Origin: Posidonia oceanica
Lineage: Eukaryota; Streptophyta; Magnoliopsida; Alismatales; Posidoniaceae
DNA: 64,000 bases
Direction: 5' to 3'
Assembly: GCA_037176725.1 (NCBI GenBank)
Contig: JAZBRS010000074.1
Span: 62,934,001-62,998,000, forward strand
Both the position numbers and the translations under genes were made by a program. The notes under the pieces were generated by a model. It saw only the letters and a list, made by a program, of their open reading frames with translations, was not told where the DNA came from and did not search any database. Below are positions 11,561 to 21,297 of the stretch, piece by piece; position 1 is the stretch's first letter; each line of letters opens with the position of its first letter.

Positions 11561-12034
11561 AAAAAGGATGCCCCTGGTATCGAGTAATGATGCCAGGGGG
11601 CAGTCGAGGTGTTCCTGGCGAAAAAAGGAGAGGTGTGAGACAGCTATGACGGGCGTCAACCGAGCAATTAAGGGCTGCCAGCCTGAAGAAGGGAAAGATC
11701 CCTCAAGACAGCGGAAAAAAAGATGCCCCTGGTATCGAGAAACGATGCCAGGGGGTAGAAAAAAACACTCCAGACATGGTGACGGGTGTCGGCCGAACAG
11801 TTAGGGATGCTAGCTCGAGCAGAGAAGCTCTAGACACTTTGACGGATGTCATCCGGGCAGTTAGGGCTGTCAGCCCGAGCAAACATTTTGACGGTTGTCG
11901 ATTGAGCAATTAGGGCTGCCAGCCCGAGCAGACATTTTGACAGTTGTCGACCGAGCAGTTAGGGCTGCCAGCTCGAGCAGACATTTTGACGGTTGTCGAC
12001 CGAGCAGTTAGGGCTGCCAACCCGAGAAGAAAGG
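11561..12034 (-). repeat. Long hairpins and CAGTTAGGGCTGCCAGC units, E2 3' region
   Basis: Two strong inverted repeats, 11570-11601 and 11724-11756, pair CCCCTGGTATC with GATGCCAGGGG around a 6-7 base loop; a close relative is at 31964-31990 in E3. From about 11780 to 12030 a unit of about 55-60 bp with TTGTCGACCGAGCAGTTAGG and the small inverted repeat GGGCTGCCAGCCC recurs about five times. It corresponds to the 54-bp array of E3 (37.87-38.05 kb). Confidence 0.75.
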
Positions 12035-12513
12035 CTTGCCCTCATCTGAGGAAACCAGCAGGCGGGACTCCGTCCGTCCGGAACAAAGACGCACGAGAGA
12101 GGCTTGTCCTCGATCGAGGAAGCAAGCAGGCGGGACTCCGTCCGTCCGGAACGAAGACGCGCGAGAGAGGCTTGTCCTCAACCGAGGGAGTAAGCAGGCG
12201 GGACTCTGTCCGTCCGGAACGAAGAAGCGCGAGAGAGTCTTGTCCTCGACTAAGGGAGCATGCAGGCGGGACTCCGTCCGTCCGGAACAAAGACACGTGA
12301 GAGAGGCTTGTCCTCGACCGAGGAAGCTAGCAGGCGGGACTCCGTCCGTCCGGAACGAAGACGCGCGAGAGAGGCTTGTCCTCAATCGAGGAAGCAAGCA
12401 GGTGGGACTCCATCCGTTCAGAACGAAGATGCGCGAGAGGGGCTTGCCCTCAACCGAGGAAGCAAGCAGGTGGGACTCCGTCCATCCAGAACGAAGACGC
12501 GCGAGAGAGGCTA
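12035..12513 (-). repeat. 68-bp tandem array, seven copies, E2 3' region
   Basis: GG(C/T)GGGACTC starts at 12061, 12129, 12197, 12265, 12333, 12401 and 12469, an exact 68-bp period. Each copy also has CTTGTCCTC..CCGAGGAAGC. It is the reverse complement of the E1 array motif (1-1427). Arginine-rich open frames run through it on both strands because the unit is not a multiple of three; I do not call them genes. Confidence 0.9.
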
Positions 12514-14110
12514 AAATGTGATAAGTTTCGGACTTATCGACCGCGAAGATAATGGAAATACCAATACCTGGAGGTTTGGCAGAGGTCCATAGATGGTCCC
12601 GTGACAGTTAGGGGTGTCAGCCTAGAAAAGAAATCTGGGAAGCAGGTGCGCTCCGATGCATCGAGCTGGCGACTTGTGACTGCATCGCCTCGAGAGGCAA
12701 AACTACGGCTTCTGTTCTGGTAGGGGTTTCTATGCAAATCTCTCAGTCTGCGGTGCGTAGGAGCTTCGTTCGGCCAATCCTCCTGAAGAAGTTCAGATTG
12801 CCTGATATAACTGTAGGGGTCTCTCTGCAATTTGTCCAAATTGCAAGATTCACTGCCCGCCCCAGGCTGTTGCGACCTGACCAGGTCCTGTTCTGATTCT
12901 CTTGTGACCACAAAGGATCCTATCATGGCTCGGTTGGAAACCAGAGCTGATTTGCCATTCTTGTGAAAGCTAGGGGCTTATCTGTAATTTTGAGAACTAT
13001 GATATCTTCTGTCGATCTCGGACTGCTATGAACTGACCAGGTCTTCTTCTGATTCCCTTGTGACCACAAAGGATCTTGTCGTGGCTCGGTTGGAAACCGG
13101 AGCTGATTTGCCATTTCTGTGAAAGTCAGGGGCTTATCTATAATTTTTGCGAACTGTGATAGAATGGACCTGCAAGCTAACGGATGCTGCCGTTCTATTG
13201 ATCATCCAGGGCACTTATGACGTGACAAACATTGACGCGCTGCCGTGAGGGCTCCGCCTCAGGCCGTGGCCATTCCTGGTGCTTGTGCAAAAGTTAGGGG
13301 CCTACATGCAATTTTTAGAGAACTGAGGGTCTTTTTGCAATTTGCTGAATGCCATTGCTCTGCTGCCAACCCTGGGGCATCCGTGATGCGACGAGTGTTG
13401 TTGAACATCGATGCAAGAGTTCTATCACAGCGTTGTGATCATTTTTGCCGTCTGCGAAAAGCTAGGGACCTGTGTGCAATTTTGCAAAACTGCAGGGCTC
13501 TGAAGTAAATTTCACTATTCTGGGAGTCTCCTTGGTGATGTCCACCTGTACTGGGCCCCGTGACAATTTTGTCAAGTAGAGGGATCTCTGGTTGGTTTGC
13601 TGCAAAATCAGAGTGTAAAATGCAAATTTTCTAGGTAAATTGCACTTTGGCCCCTGAAGAAATTTACCGGGAATGCCAAAGGTTTCTAAAACCTGGTGGG
13701 TCCCACCAAGGCAACTGCCTGCAACCGTTTCTAGGTTCTGAGGGTGCATCCCTTCATTTTGCCAAAGAAAATCTAAGTTTTGCAACTTCAAAGTGGGCAC
13801 TGTTCATTTATTTTTGTTTCATGCCACAAATGCTAAGTTCTTGATTTGCATTGTTTTTCAAACATAAAAGCCATGTCCAGGGCTTTCTTCTCCACTCTTC
13901 TTCTCCTTTCTATGCTATCTTCTCATCTCCCTCTTCTCCTGTGTGCGGCGGCGGGTGTGGTGTCACCGGCGAGATCGAGGGCAACGGCGTGGGAGGCACA
14001 GAAGCTTGCAAAGCACTTCCGTGGGAGGACCTCTGCGAGCGCGGGGTGTGGGATCTGAGGCAGGGCTGATCTCCGATGGTGGTGCTTGGCACTCCGACAT
14101 CGTCAACAAA
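12514..14110. other. Non-coding stretch upstream of the antisense PMD gene
   Basis: It starts with a GATAAGTTTCGGACTTATC hairpin word (12519) like the 71-bp E3 unit. A block of about 110 bp with TTGTGACCACAAAGGATC is duplicated at 12895 and 13051 (156-bp period). Between 12.7 and 13.65 kb the phrase 'GGGGNCT...TGCAATTTTT' recurs, the same degenerate wording as in LTR-3 at 25.5-26.5 kb and in the same strand sense. A GC-rich part (13.93-14.1 kb) resembles a 5' leader. This could be the promoter and first-exon region of the gene that follows, or decayed LTR-derived sequence. Confidence 0.45.
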
Positions 14111-17100
14111 ATGGTACGCCCTGGATTCCTCTCTTCTTCTTTTTTCTTTGTATGTCCATCTCCCCTTTCTCCCTCTCTTCTGGGATGTCGCTGGGCTGGG
14201 GGTGCCGGCGATGGGTGCACGGCAGGGTGGATGGAACGGTGGTCGGCTGTGGGTTGCTCTGCCGGGGAGTGCAGCATAGAGGGGGTTATCCTGCCGGCGA
14301 TGCTTGGGCACGGGGTGGCTCGGCTGGTGGGTTTTGGCGGTTGGGCCCGTAGGGGGTTCTGGTCTGCCGACGGTGCTTGGGCACAGGGTGGCTCGACTGG
14401 TGGGTTGCTCTACCAATGACCCTCAAGCACGGGGTGGCTCAGCTGGTGGGTTGCTCTGCCAGTGACCCTTAAGCACGGGGTGGCTCGGCATTGGAGGCTT
14501 GGAATGGGTGCTCGGCCACGACTGAATGCCTGTCGGACGGGGCTTGGCCGGCGGGTTATGCTCTGTTGCTTGCATTTTTTTGTGTTCAAACTGCCAAATG
14601 AATGCCGAAAAAATGCTTGTCTCACTTCTGATCTCTTTGATAGTATTCTACTTGATCCTTTTGTTTTTTGCTATGCCCTACTATGTGCTATGCCTAACAT
14701 TTTCATTGCCAATGATTTGCTTGATTTCTGATTATGCCATGAACAAACCTGAGCATGCATGATTAGTTCTGTAAATTGTTCTCCTGATTTCTGCTTGATT
14801 TATGCTTCATATTTGTCTGCCCTTGCTGTTTGAATCTGCACGAGCCTTGCTGTTGCTGTTCTTGCCATTTATGTAAGCCTGTGTGTTTGGTTTACTTAAC
14901 TTTACTTTGGCTTTACTTGGCATGGAATGTCATGCACAAACCTGAGTGTCAAGGTCTGTTTCAATGCTCAATACAATTTCTTCTGATGCGTATTGCTGGA
15001 TGTTTGCTTGAATGACCTGGATTGTGCTGTCGCGCTAGATGATGCTCTGTTTAGGCTTAACCGATCTTGACATGTTATGCCGAATATGCTTGACTGCCAT
15101 GCACTGTATTCTTGCTAGCTTAGACGATGCTTTGTCAGGCTGCATTTTAAATACCCGTATTTGCCCAAATACATGATAAAGATATGCTTGTATTGCCATT
15201 TGTCTGATTTGCACTAATAAGGTAGGATTGCACTTGTAATTTCCCTTTTAGCATGCCTATTCGCACTTGTATATGCATAGTTCTGCCTATGTTTGACATG
15301 GCTCAGTAAAATAAATGTTGCCTGTATGTTTTCTCTTGCATTTAGAATATGATTTGCTCTGAGCCTCCTGACTATTGGCTTTGCAGTCTAGTTCGAGGCG
15401 AGCAGGTGCGAGCGGTGCCTCGAGCTCGAGGTCCCGGGGTCAACGAGCCTCGGGATCCCAGGCATCTAGGGGCGCTTCCGACTCGGATGACTCACGGGAG
15501 GGTTCTGCTAGACCAAGTCTAGCCATTCCCTTAGAGGTAGACTCAAGATCCAGCTTTTTGATCTGTACTTTCATTTCTACTTTTGTTTGCTTCTGACTCA
15601 TGCTTTGAACTTTTGGCAGGAAGCAGGGAATTATGATGGCTGCCTGGTTAGTGGGGACCACATTTGCGACCAGGACTAGTTTGAGGTGAGGCAACTCTTC
15701 CCTAGTTAGTCACTTGCTTTGCATGCGCATCGACCCTTTCTGACCTGTTTTGCTGCTTATACAGGATGGGAATTCCCACCGAGTGATGCAGTGCGGCTGG
15801 GCACCGATGTTGGCTCATTTTCACCATCTGTCGGATTTTTTGTGGGACTTTCTACTGCATCAGAGTCCCTTTGGCAGCTTTCTGAGGATCCCAACCATCC
15901 ACGGCCACTACAACTTCTTCCGGGCTTTGGCTGAGCAGTGGCGGTTCGAGACGCACACCTTCCACTTCCCATACGGGGAGATGACGATTCTGCCCGAGCA
16001 CTAGGCTCTGCTATCTGGATTGACTTTTGGAGGGGAGCCCATAGTGGGCAAGGGCGTTCTAGGGTACGCCAAAGTTCCTGAGTTGCTAGGGAGGCCAGCG
16101 CCAGATCAGACGCGCTCGACTTACAACTTCTGCGTGTCATGGCTGCAGGAGTGGAGTGGGATTTGACAGGACCCGGCCCTTGGCTCGGCAGAGGCAGCTT
16201 TTGTCCTTCGCCACTTCCTGCTAGACCTGCTAGGGGTCGTCTTCTACGATGTGTCCGGATACTGCATCCACGCGGACTGGCTCGTCTACCTAGCTGACTT
16301 GGGTGAGCTTTGGCGCTATGATTGGGGAGGCGCCAGCTATGTGTATCTCCTGTGCAGCCTGGACGACATGGTTCGCAAGAACCACCGGTCGTACGTGGGC
16401 TTGTACCTCCTGATTACTGTAAGTGTCAAGTTTATCTCTGTTCTACATTGCTTTCAACTCTGTTTATTTATTGGCTGTACTGACATATTTGCTTGTTTGC
16501 CTTGCAGTACTGGGCGATGGAGCACTCCTGGCAGGGACACTACTTCTTCCGCCTTTGTCCTGAGCTTCTTCCGCTTCCCCGGTAGTGGTGCGAGCCGAAT
16601 CATATGGTGGCCTCGGGTGTCTACGGGTACGAGTTGTACCGGTACCTCCTTGGTATTATCCAAGCTGACGAGGTGAGCCTTAAATTCAGTTTGCATTTAG
16701 TGCACATAGACTGCTTAGAAAAACTGTTTTGATGATTGCCTTGTTTGCTTTCAGGTGGACCTGTGTCCTTTTCTGAGGTACGAGACCTTGGAGTGGGCCC
16801 CCTGGTCTCGGGCCAGAGGCTGAGGAGAGTGCAGGTGCAGTTTTTCTGCCTCAAACAATATGCTTACTATCTTCTAGGACGGGTTCGCCATCAGTTCACT
16901 CGGGCGTTCAGCATCCCTAGGTCGCCGCCTGCCGATATGGTGTCCAAGATTCTGACTCGGGCTGCTGCCAGGACTACCTTGGCTACGTCGGCAATGGCCC
17001 AAAGCCGGTTCACCATCCAGGAGGCCTCCCGTGACGAGTACATGGAGTGGTTCGAGCGGGTCAGCAAGCCGCACTTGTTCCCGGAAGATCTTCGGGAGGG

Positions 17101-17693
17101 ACAGATGCAGATGTGGTACAACGAAGGCTGGAGTCAAGTAAAGAGCTCTCAATACCGTTGTAGATCTGATAAATGTAGCACCTGTCCTCACACTCTGACT
17201 CTTTGACTTGCATACAGGCCTTCGAGGTGCGGCTGTGGGATTGGATGCAGTAGATGCGGGCAGCTCGGGTAAAATAGCTGTAGAAAGGTTTTTATTTTTG
17301 CTTGTAAATGTATACCCGCCTGTTTTGACAAATCTGGCTCTTTGGTACAGGCGAGGCGGCAGTGGCGGCTTCCAGAGGTATAAGCCCGAACTAAAATGTG
17401 AATGGCTTAATTTACCATAAATGCTCACTAAGTGTCTTATGTTTGCTTTCCAGGGGAGCAATTCCCGACCGACCGTCAACACTGAGTCTAGTGGGGAGTT
17501 TAGCATGGACTTCGCCTTGGCGGATGTGTCAGACACAGAGTCTCCTACCGAGGGGTGCAGCACGGGGCCGGGTCCCTCACAGTCGCGACCAGTTGCTGCA
17601 AGGCTTGCCAGGAGATTGCGAAGGAAGCAAGACAGGGAGGGCCTCCTGAGGATCCATGGCGTCCCGCCTCCTGATTCGTCCGAGGAAGACTGA
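14111..17693 (+). pseudogene. Plant mobile domain (PMD) gene with about ten exons, antisense inside E2
   Basis: Exons joined by GT-AG introns, mostly in phase 0, read: ATG alone (14111-14113), 15387-15536, 15620-15685, 15765-16418, 16508-16672, one from 16755 with unclear end, one from about 16880 to 17137, 17218-17268, 17351-17377, 17454-17693. The encoded protein starts with a Ser/Arg/Gly-rich tail (MSSSRRAGASGAS). The PMD core follows in exon 4 (WRFETHTFHFPYGEMT...ALLSGLTFGGE) and exons 5-7 (YWAMEH, YETLEWAPW, MWYNEGW). The tail is acidic (PDSSEED). PMD proteins are a plant family linked to transposons and to MAIN-like host proteins; their chemistry is unsettled. In-frame stops at 15677, 16002, about 16164, about 16583, in exon 6 and at 17248 make it a pseudogene. 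It lies opposite to E2 transcription. Exon limits are my reading of splice consensus. Confidence 0.7.
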
Positions 17694-17979
17694 GTGCCTG
17701 TAGTCATTGAATCTTGTTTGCTGGACTGTTTGCATTCTGTTTGCTTTCTTTATGCTTTATCCTCTATCTGTACTTCTGATATTGTAAACTGAATTGAGTA
17801 TGGAATGCAAAAAATGCCTGGGGGGCCTTCTGGATGGCAAAACGTGTGTATCTATGCTTGTACTGAATGCATGTGTCTGTATGATCAAGCAAATGGCCTC
17901 TTTTGCAGTTTTTCGAAGGTTCCATGGGTTATAGGCGACTTAAGTTAACTTAAGTCGTAGCCAGAATTTTTACTGTAAA
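17694..17979 (+). other. Intergenic stretch between the two antisense genes of E2
   Basis: T-rich sequence follows the PMD stop (TTTGCTTTCTTTATGC..), as expected for a 3' untranslated region, then mixed sequence with TTAAGTTAACTTAAG (about 17939-17953), a palindromic word. No coding signal is seen. Confidence 0.4.
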
Positions 17980-18110
17980 AAGCGCGGGAGCTCCACGCGG
18001 GACCTACACGCGGGACCTCAATGCAGGACCTCGACGCGGGACCAAGAGGCCTGTCCTTGTGTCACGTGATCTGCATTTCTAGGGCACCTATTTATATGCC
18101 CCTTACAGCC
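17980..18110 (+). promoter_or_regulatory. Possible promoter of the DUF7745-like gene: CGCGGGA repeats, G-box, TATA
   Basis: Four tandem words of the ACGCGGGACCT type (17983-18043) are followed by a G-box CACGTG (18063-18068) and a TATA-like TATTTATAT (18089-18097), about 77 bp before the start codon at 18174. The spacing suits a plant core promoter on the plus strand. The CGCGGGA words are shared with LTR-2. Promoter activity is inference. Confidence 0.4.
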
Positions 18111-18173
18111 CATGGGTGTGCTAGATGCCTCCCAAAAACCCTGTGGCCACCTCTTCTCCCATTTTTCTCCAAA

Positions 18174-19629
18174 ATGGTGGGTTTGTCTTGTTTTTTCTTG
18201 ATTTCTATGGTTGGCCCATCACACCCTAGGTTTCCATGGTGGGAAGCTCCTGTCGGCTCGACGAGGTTGCTATCCAGCCTTCCCCCTATCGCTCTTCTTT
18301 GTTTGTTGGGCTCTATTCTGACCTTTGCATTTGTTTTGTGCAGGGTTTTCCCACTTTGGTCACCCCGGTCCATTGCTCAGAGGTACTACAGGCATGGATC
18401 AGAAGTCTCACTATCGACGACCGTGAGATGCTGCAGCTGTGGAGCATTTCCTCCTGGACACTGAATGTAGCCAAGGTGGAAGTCAGCCGTCACCGCCTCT
18501 GTGCTGCGGTGAGGTTCTGGAAGCCCTCGTTCCACGTTTTCTGCTTTGGTTTAGTGGAGATGACGCCCACCCTAGAGGAGGTGCACCGGATCTGTGGCTT
18601 GTCGTCACTGTCAAGGCCTGCTGTATTCATGAGACGCGAGGGCTATGCGTTCGTCCTGCGTCAGCTGACGGGCCTCACTCCTGGGGAGTGTGTAGAAATG
18701 TTGATCCGTACCGATGGGCCGACGCCTAGGATTTGCCTGGAATATTTTGAGCAGATGATCCCGAGGCGTGCCACCTTGGGCGACGAGTTGTGGCTTAGGG
18801 GGTTCGTCACCCGCTTCCTTGGTGAGCTGATCTTTGGCCATGGTCAGCTGGCTGTCGCCGTTGAGGTGGCCGAGGTAGCCTTAGCTGTAGTAACCCGGTA
18901 GATTGATCTGGCACCGGTGATCTTGGCAAAGACTTTTTGCAGGCTGGACAGGGTCTCACACTCCTGTCGCCATTTCCACAGGTGTGCGGCTATGGTTCAG
19001 GTAAATCGCCCATTATAATTGCCCAGATGGCCTAATCTGTTTCTGCTTTACTGACTCTGTTATGCTCTTTCTTTCAGGTCTGGCTGGCTTGTCACATGGG
19101 GGCAATGGCTATCCGCCCTCAGCGTCCTATTTTTGAAAGCTACTACCGCTCTAGGCATGCCCGGGCCATAGGGAGTGTCTGGGAGGAGTACGAGAAGCTG
19201 GAGGGGCTGACTGGGGACACCGTGGTCTGGCAGATTCTCCCTACCGCGGTGGATCCATTTACCGTGTTCTTTAACGGAAACAATGCACGGTTGGTCATCC
19301 TGCCAGAGTTTACTAGGGGTGTTGAGTTTCATCCCATCCAGGTGCTGCGACAGTTCGGCCTTCCCCAGGATGCATTCACTGAGGGCCACATGCCCGAGAG
19401 ATTCCGGTCTTATCCGCTCAATTCTTCGGTGATGATGGAGAAGCTAGCCTGCCTTATGAGAGGTGGAATCAGATCCACTGACATAACTACGGTGCCTGGC
19501 TCAGACTGTACCGCTGGATACATCGCTGAGGTGCAAGCAACATGGCCCATCTGCGAGGTCCCACCTAGTGGTCCTCTATTTAGTGATGCCAGGAGCTCCA
19601 AGAGGGTGTGGCCTAGCTCGGATGGATGA
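18174..19629 (+). pseudogene. DUF7745-like extra ORF with two introns, antisense inside E2
   Basis: Exons are ATG (18174-18176), 18344-19000 and 19078-19629 (TGA). Intron 1 runs GTGGGT...TGTGCAG and intron 2 (77 bp) GTAAAT...TTTCAG; both are phase 0. The protein begins GFPTLVT after the start, has WKPSFHVFCFG, the typical TPTLEEVHRICGL segment, a conserved LGDELWLRGFVTRFLGELIF stretch and ends ARSSKRVWPSSDG. It aligns along its length with the E3 ORF at 38335-39537, which has no intron at the second site. One in-frame stop (TAG 18899-18901) sits where the E3 copy has Gln, so CAG to TAG. Function is unknown; such domains are common in plant Tat elements. The first-intron donor is the less certain call, since other ATG-GT pairs lie at about 18205 and 18236. 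Confidence 0.72.
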
Positions 19630-19845
19630 AAGCAAAATGTAACATGTTGATCAATCCTGCGACTTGTGTGGGTCAAATCCAATGCTTGTAACCGGATTTC
19701 AATGAATATGAAGCTATTAAGATGTTGTGTTATGCTTCCATATTGGCTTCTGTTTGTGGCGCTTGGGGCCTTCTTGGTCTTGTAAGCAAAATGCAACCCA
19801 ATCCATCAGCAGCTGTTCTGCAGCCAAAACCCTGTTAAACACGTG
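19630..19845 (+). other. 3' flank of the DUF7745-like gene
   Basis: Contains AATGAATATGAAG about 70 bp after the stop, which could serve as a plant polyadenylation element. No other feature is seen. Confidence 0.3.
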
Positions 19846-20372
19846 GTAACGGCACGTGGGCATCTCACGCGGGAGCTAAGCGCGGGATCTACACGCGGGG
19901 ATGGTTTAACCGACAACTGTCAGTATTTTCCTCCCCACTGAGTGATGTAAGGGGGTCGGGCTTAGGAATGTCCTGTCCCTAGCCATACTGGCCCAATGAT
20001 CTCTATAGCGGGCAACGGCACACGGGCGTCTCACGCGGGAGCTAAGCGCGGGATCTACATGCGGGGATGGTTTTACCGGCAACTGTCAGTATTTTCCTCC
20101 CCTCTGAGTGATGTAAGGGGGTCGGGCGTAGCCTCCTGACTTTGTGTCTGTGACACCCGAGCCGTAGGCAAGTCTGCTCTGCTCCTGTCAAGTATTCTGC
20201 CTCTGCATTGTGATCCACTAGCAAAGTCTGGCCTGAACTCGGTGTATTCTTCGACACTGGCTTGCTGTTGGTGGCCTCTGACTGATGTTGGGTCGGCGAT
20301 GCATGTCCGGCTTAGGAATGTCCTGTCCCTAGCCATACTAGCCCAGTGATCTCTGTAGCGGGCAACAACGTG
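19846..20372. repeat. 166-bp tandem repeat with an inserted segment
   Basis: The unit starting CGGCAC(G/A)(T/C)GGGC(A/G)TCTCACG at 19850 recurs at 20016 (166 bp). It includes ACGCGGGAGCTAAGCGCGGGA and GTCAGTATTTTCCTCCCC. The second copy is broken after about 20128 by some 180 bp of other sequence, and its tail (CTTAGGAATGTCCTGTCCC) resumes near 20309. Open frames here show no domain. Confidence 0.7.
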
Positions 20373-21297
20373 CCTTGGCTCGGAACCGAGTGGGAACCTT
20401 GCAGTGTTCGGCAAAGAGATGCTAAATGAATGCATGATTGATGCAAATGTTTTGTCATCCTCAGTATATGGAATGCTTTCAATGCCTACCATGGAGAAAG
20501 GAGCAGTATCAAACCTCATCTGACTCTACCTAGACTCTTAGCTGTTGGTGGCACTCGGGGAATGGTGTGTTTGGTTGGTGGTGAAATGAGAATGGGCTTC
20601 GTGCCAAGCCCTCTCTAGGACCTACACCTTCTCTTTTAATTCTTTTGTTTTGCTCCCACATAGACGAGCAGGTTCACTCCATCCTTGACTTGGAGGTAAC
20701 GGATGCCTGGTCTGGTGTTCAAGAGTTGTCACTGCTAAAGGGGTGGCTAGTCCCTGGGGGAACGTGTGCTTCCCAGGCATGGGCTTCGACTCCTCTCCAA
20801 GGTTGGCTGAGGGAACGGGGCTACTCTGCTCGCCTCTAACTCTAGGGCTAACTTCTATTTTCGCCTTCTATCTTCCTATTTCTTTTGTGCCCTGGTAGGC
20901 GGGTATATAAATTTTGCATGGCTCACACTCTCGCTCTCGCTCTCGCCCTAGCATTTTGTCTCCCTCTCGAGGTGTAGGTCCTAGGAGGTTTGAACATTTC
21001 GTCCATTCTCAAATTGAAGGTGGCTCCCTCACTGGCTAAGACATCTAGGTAGGATCAGATGAAGCAAGGTTGGACCCCTTCTCTAGCAGGCAAGTTCTTC
21101 TGATTTTCCTCATTGGACCATGATTGTAATGCATGATGACGGTATTGTATGCTATGTGCATATGCTGTTTATGACCAGCCGAATAGCACGTAAAGCAAAT
21201 AAAAGAGTGCTGATGCGAGTGCATGACATTGGGGTGGTCATGCATGCATGAGATGCAGGGGAAAGGGAATTCTACAAGGCAAGGATATAGTTCCAGA
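20373..21297 (-). other. Spacer between integrase and extra-ORF region, E2
   Basis: Homologous to the E3 spacer at about 39.9-40.95 kb in the same orientation: both carry a GACTCTTNGCT..GGTGGCACTC segment, AGGACCTACACC, AGGTGTA(G/T)GTCC and GGTGGCTCCCTCAC followed by CTAAGACATCTA. TATATAAA lies at 20904-20911 (plus strand), upstream of a (CT/CG)-rich run, but no ORF follows it. No coding signal is seen. Confidence 0.6.

Noticed and set aside
20904..20911. TATATAAA as promoter of a plus-strand gene
   Set aside because: No reading frame or recognisable transcript follows, and the word is absent from the homologous E3 spacer.
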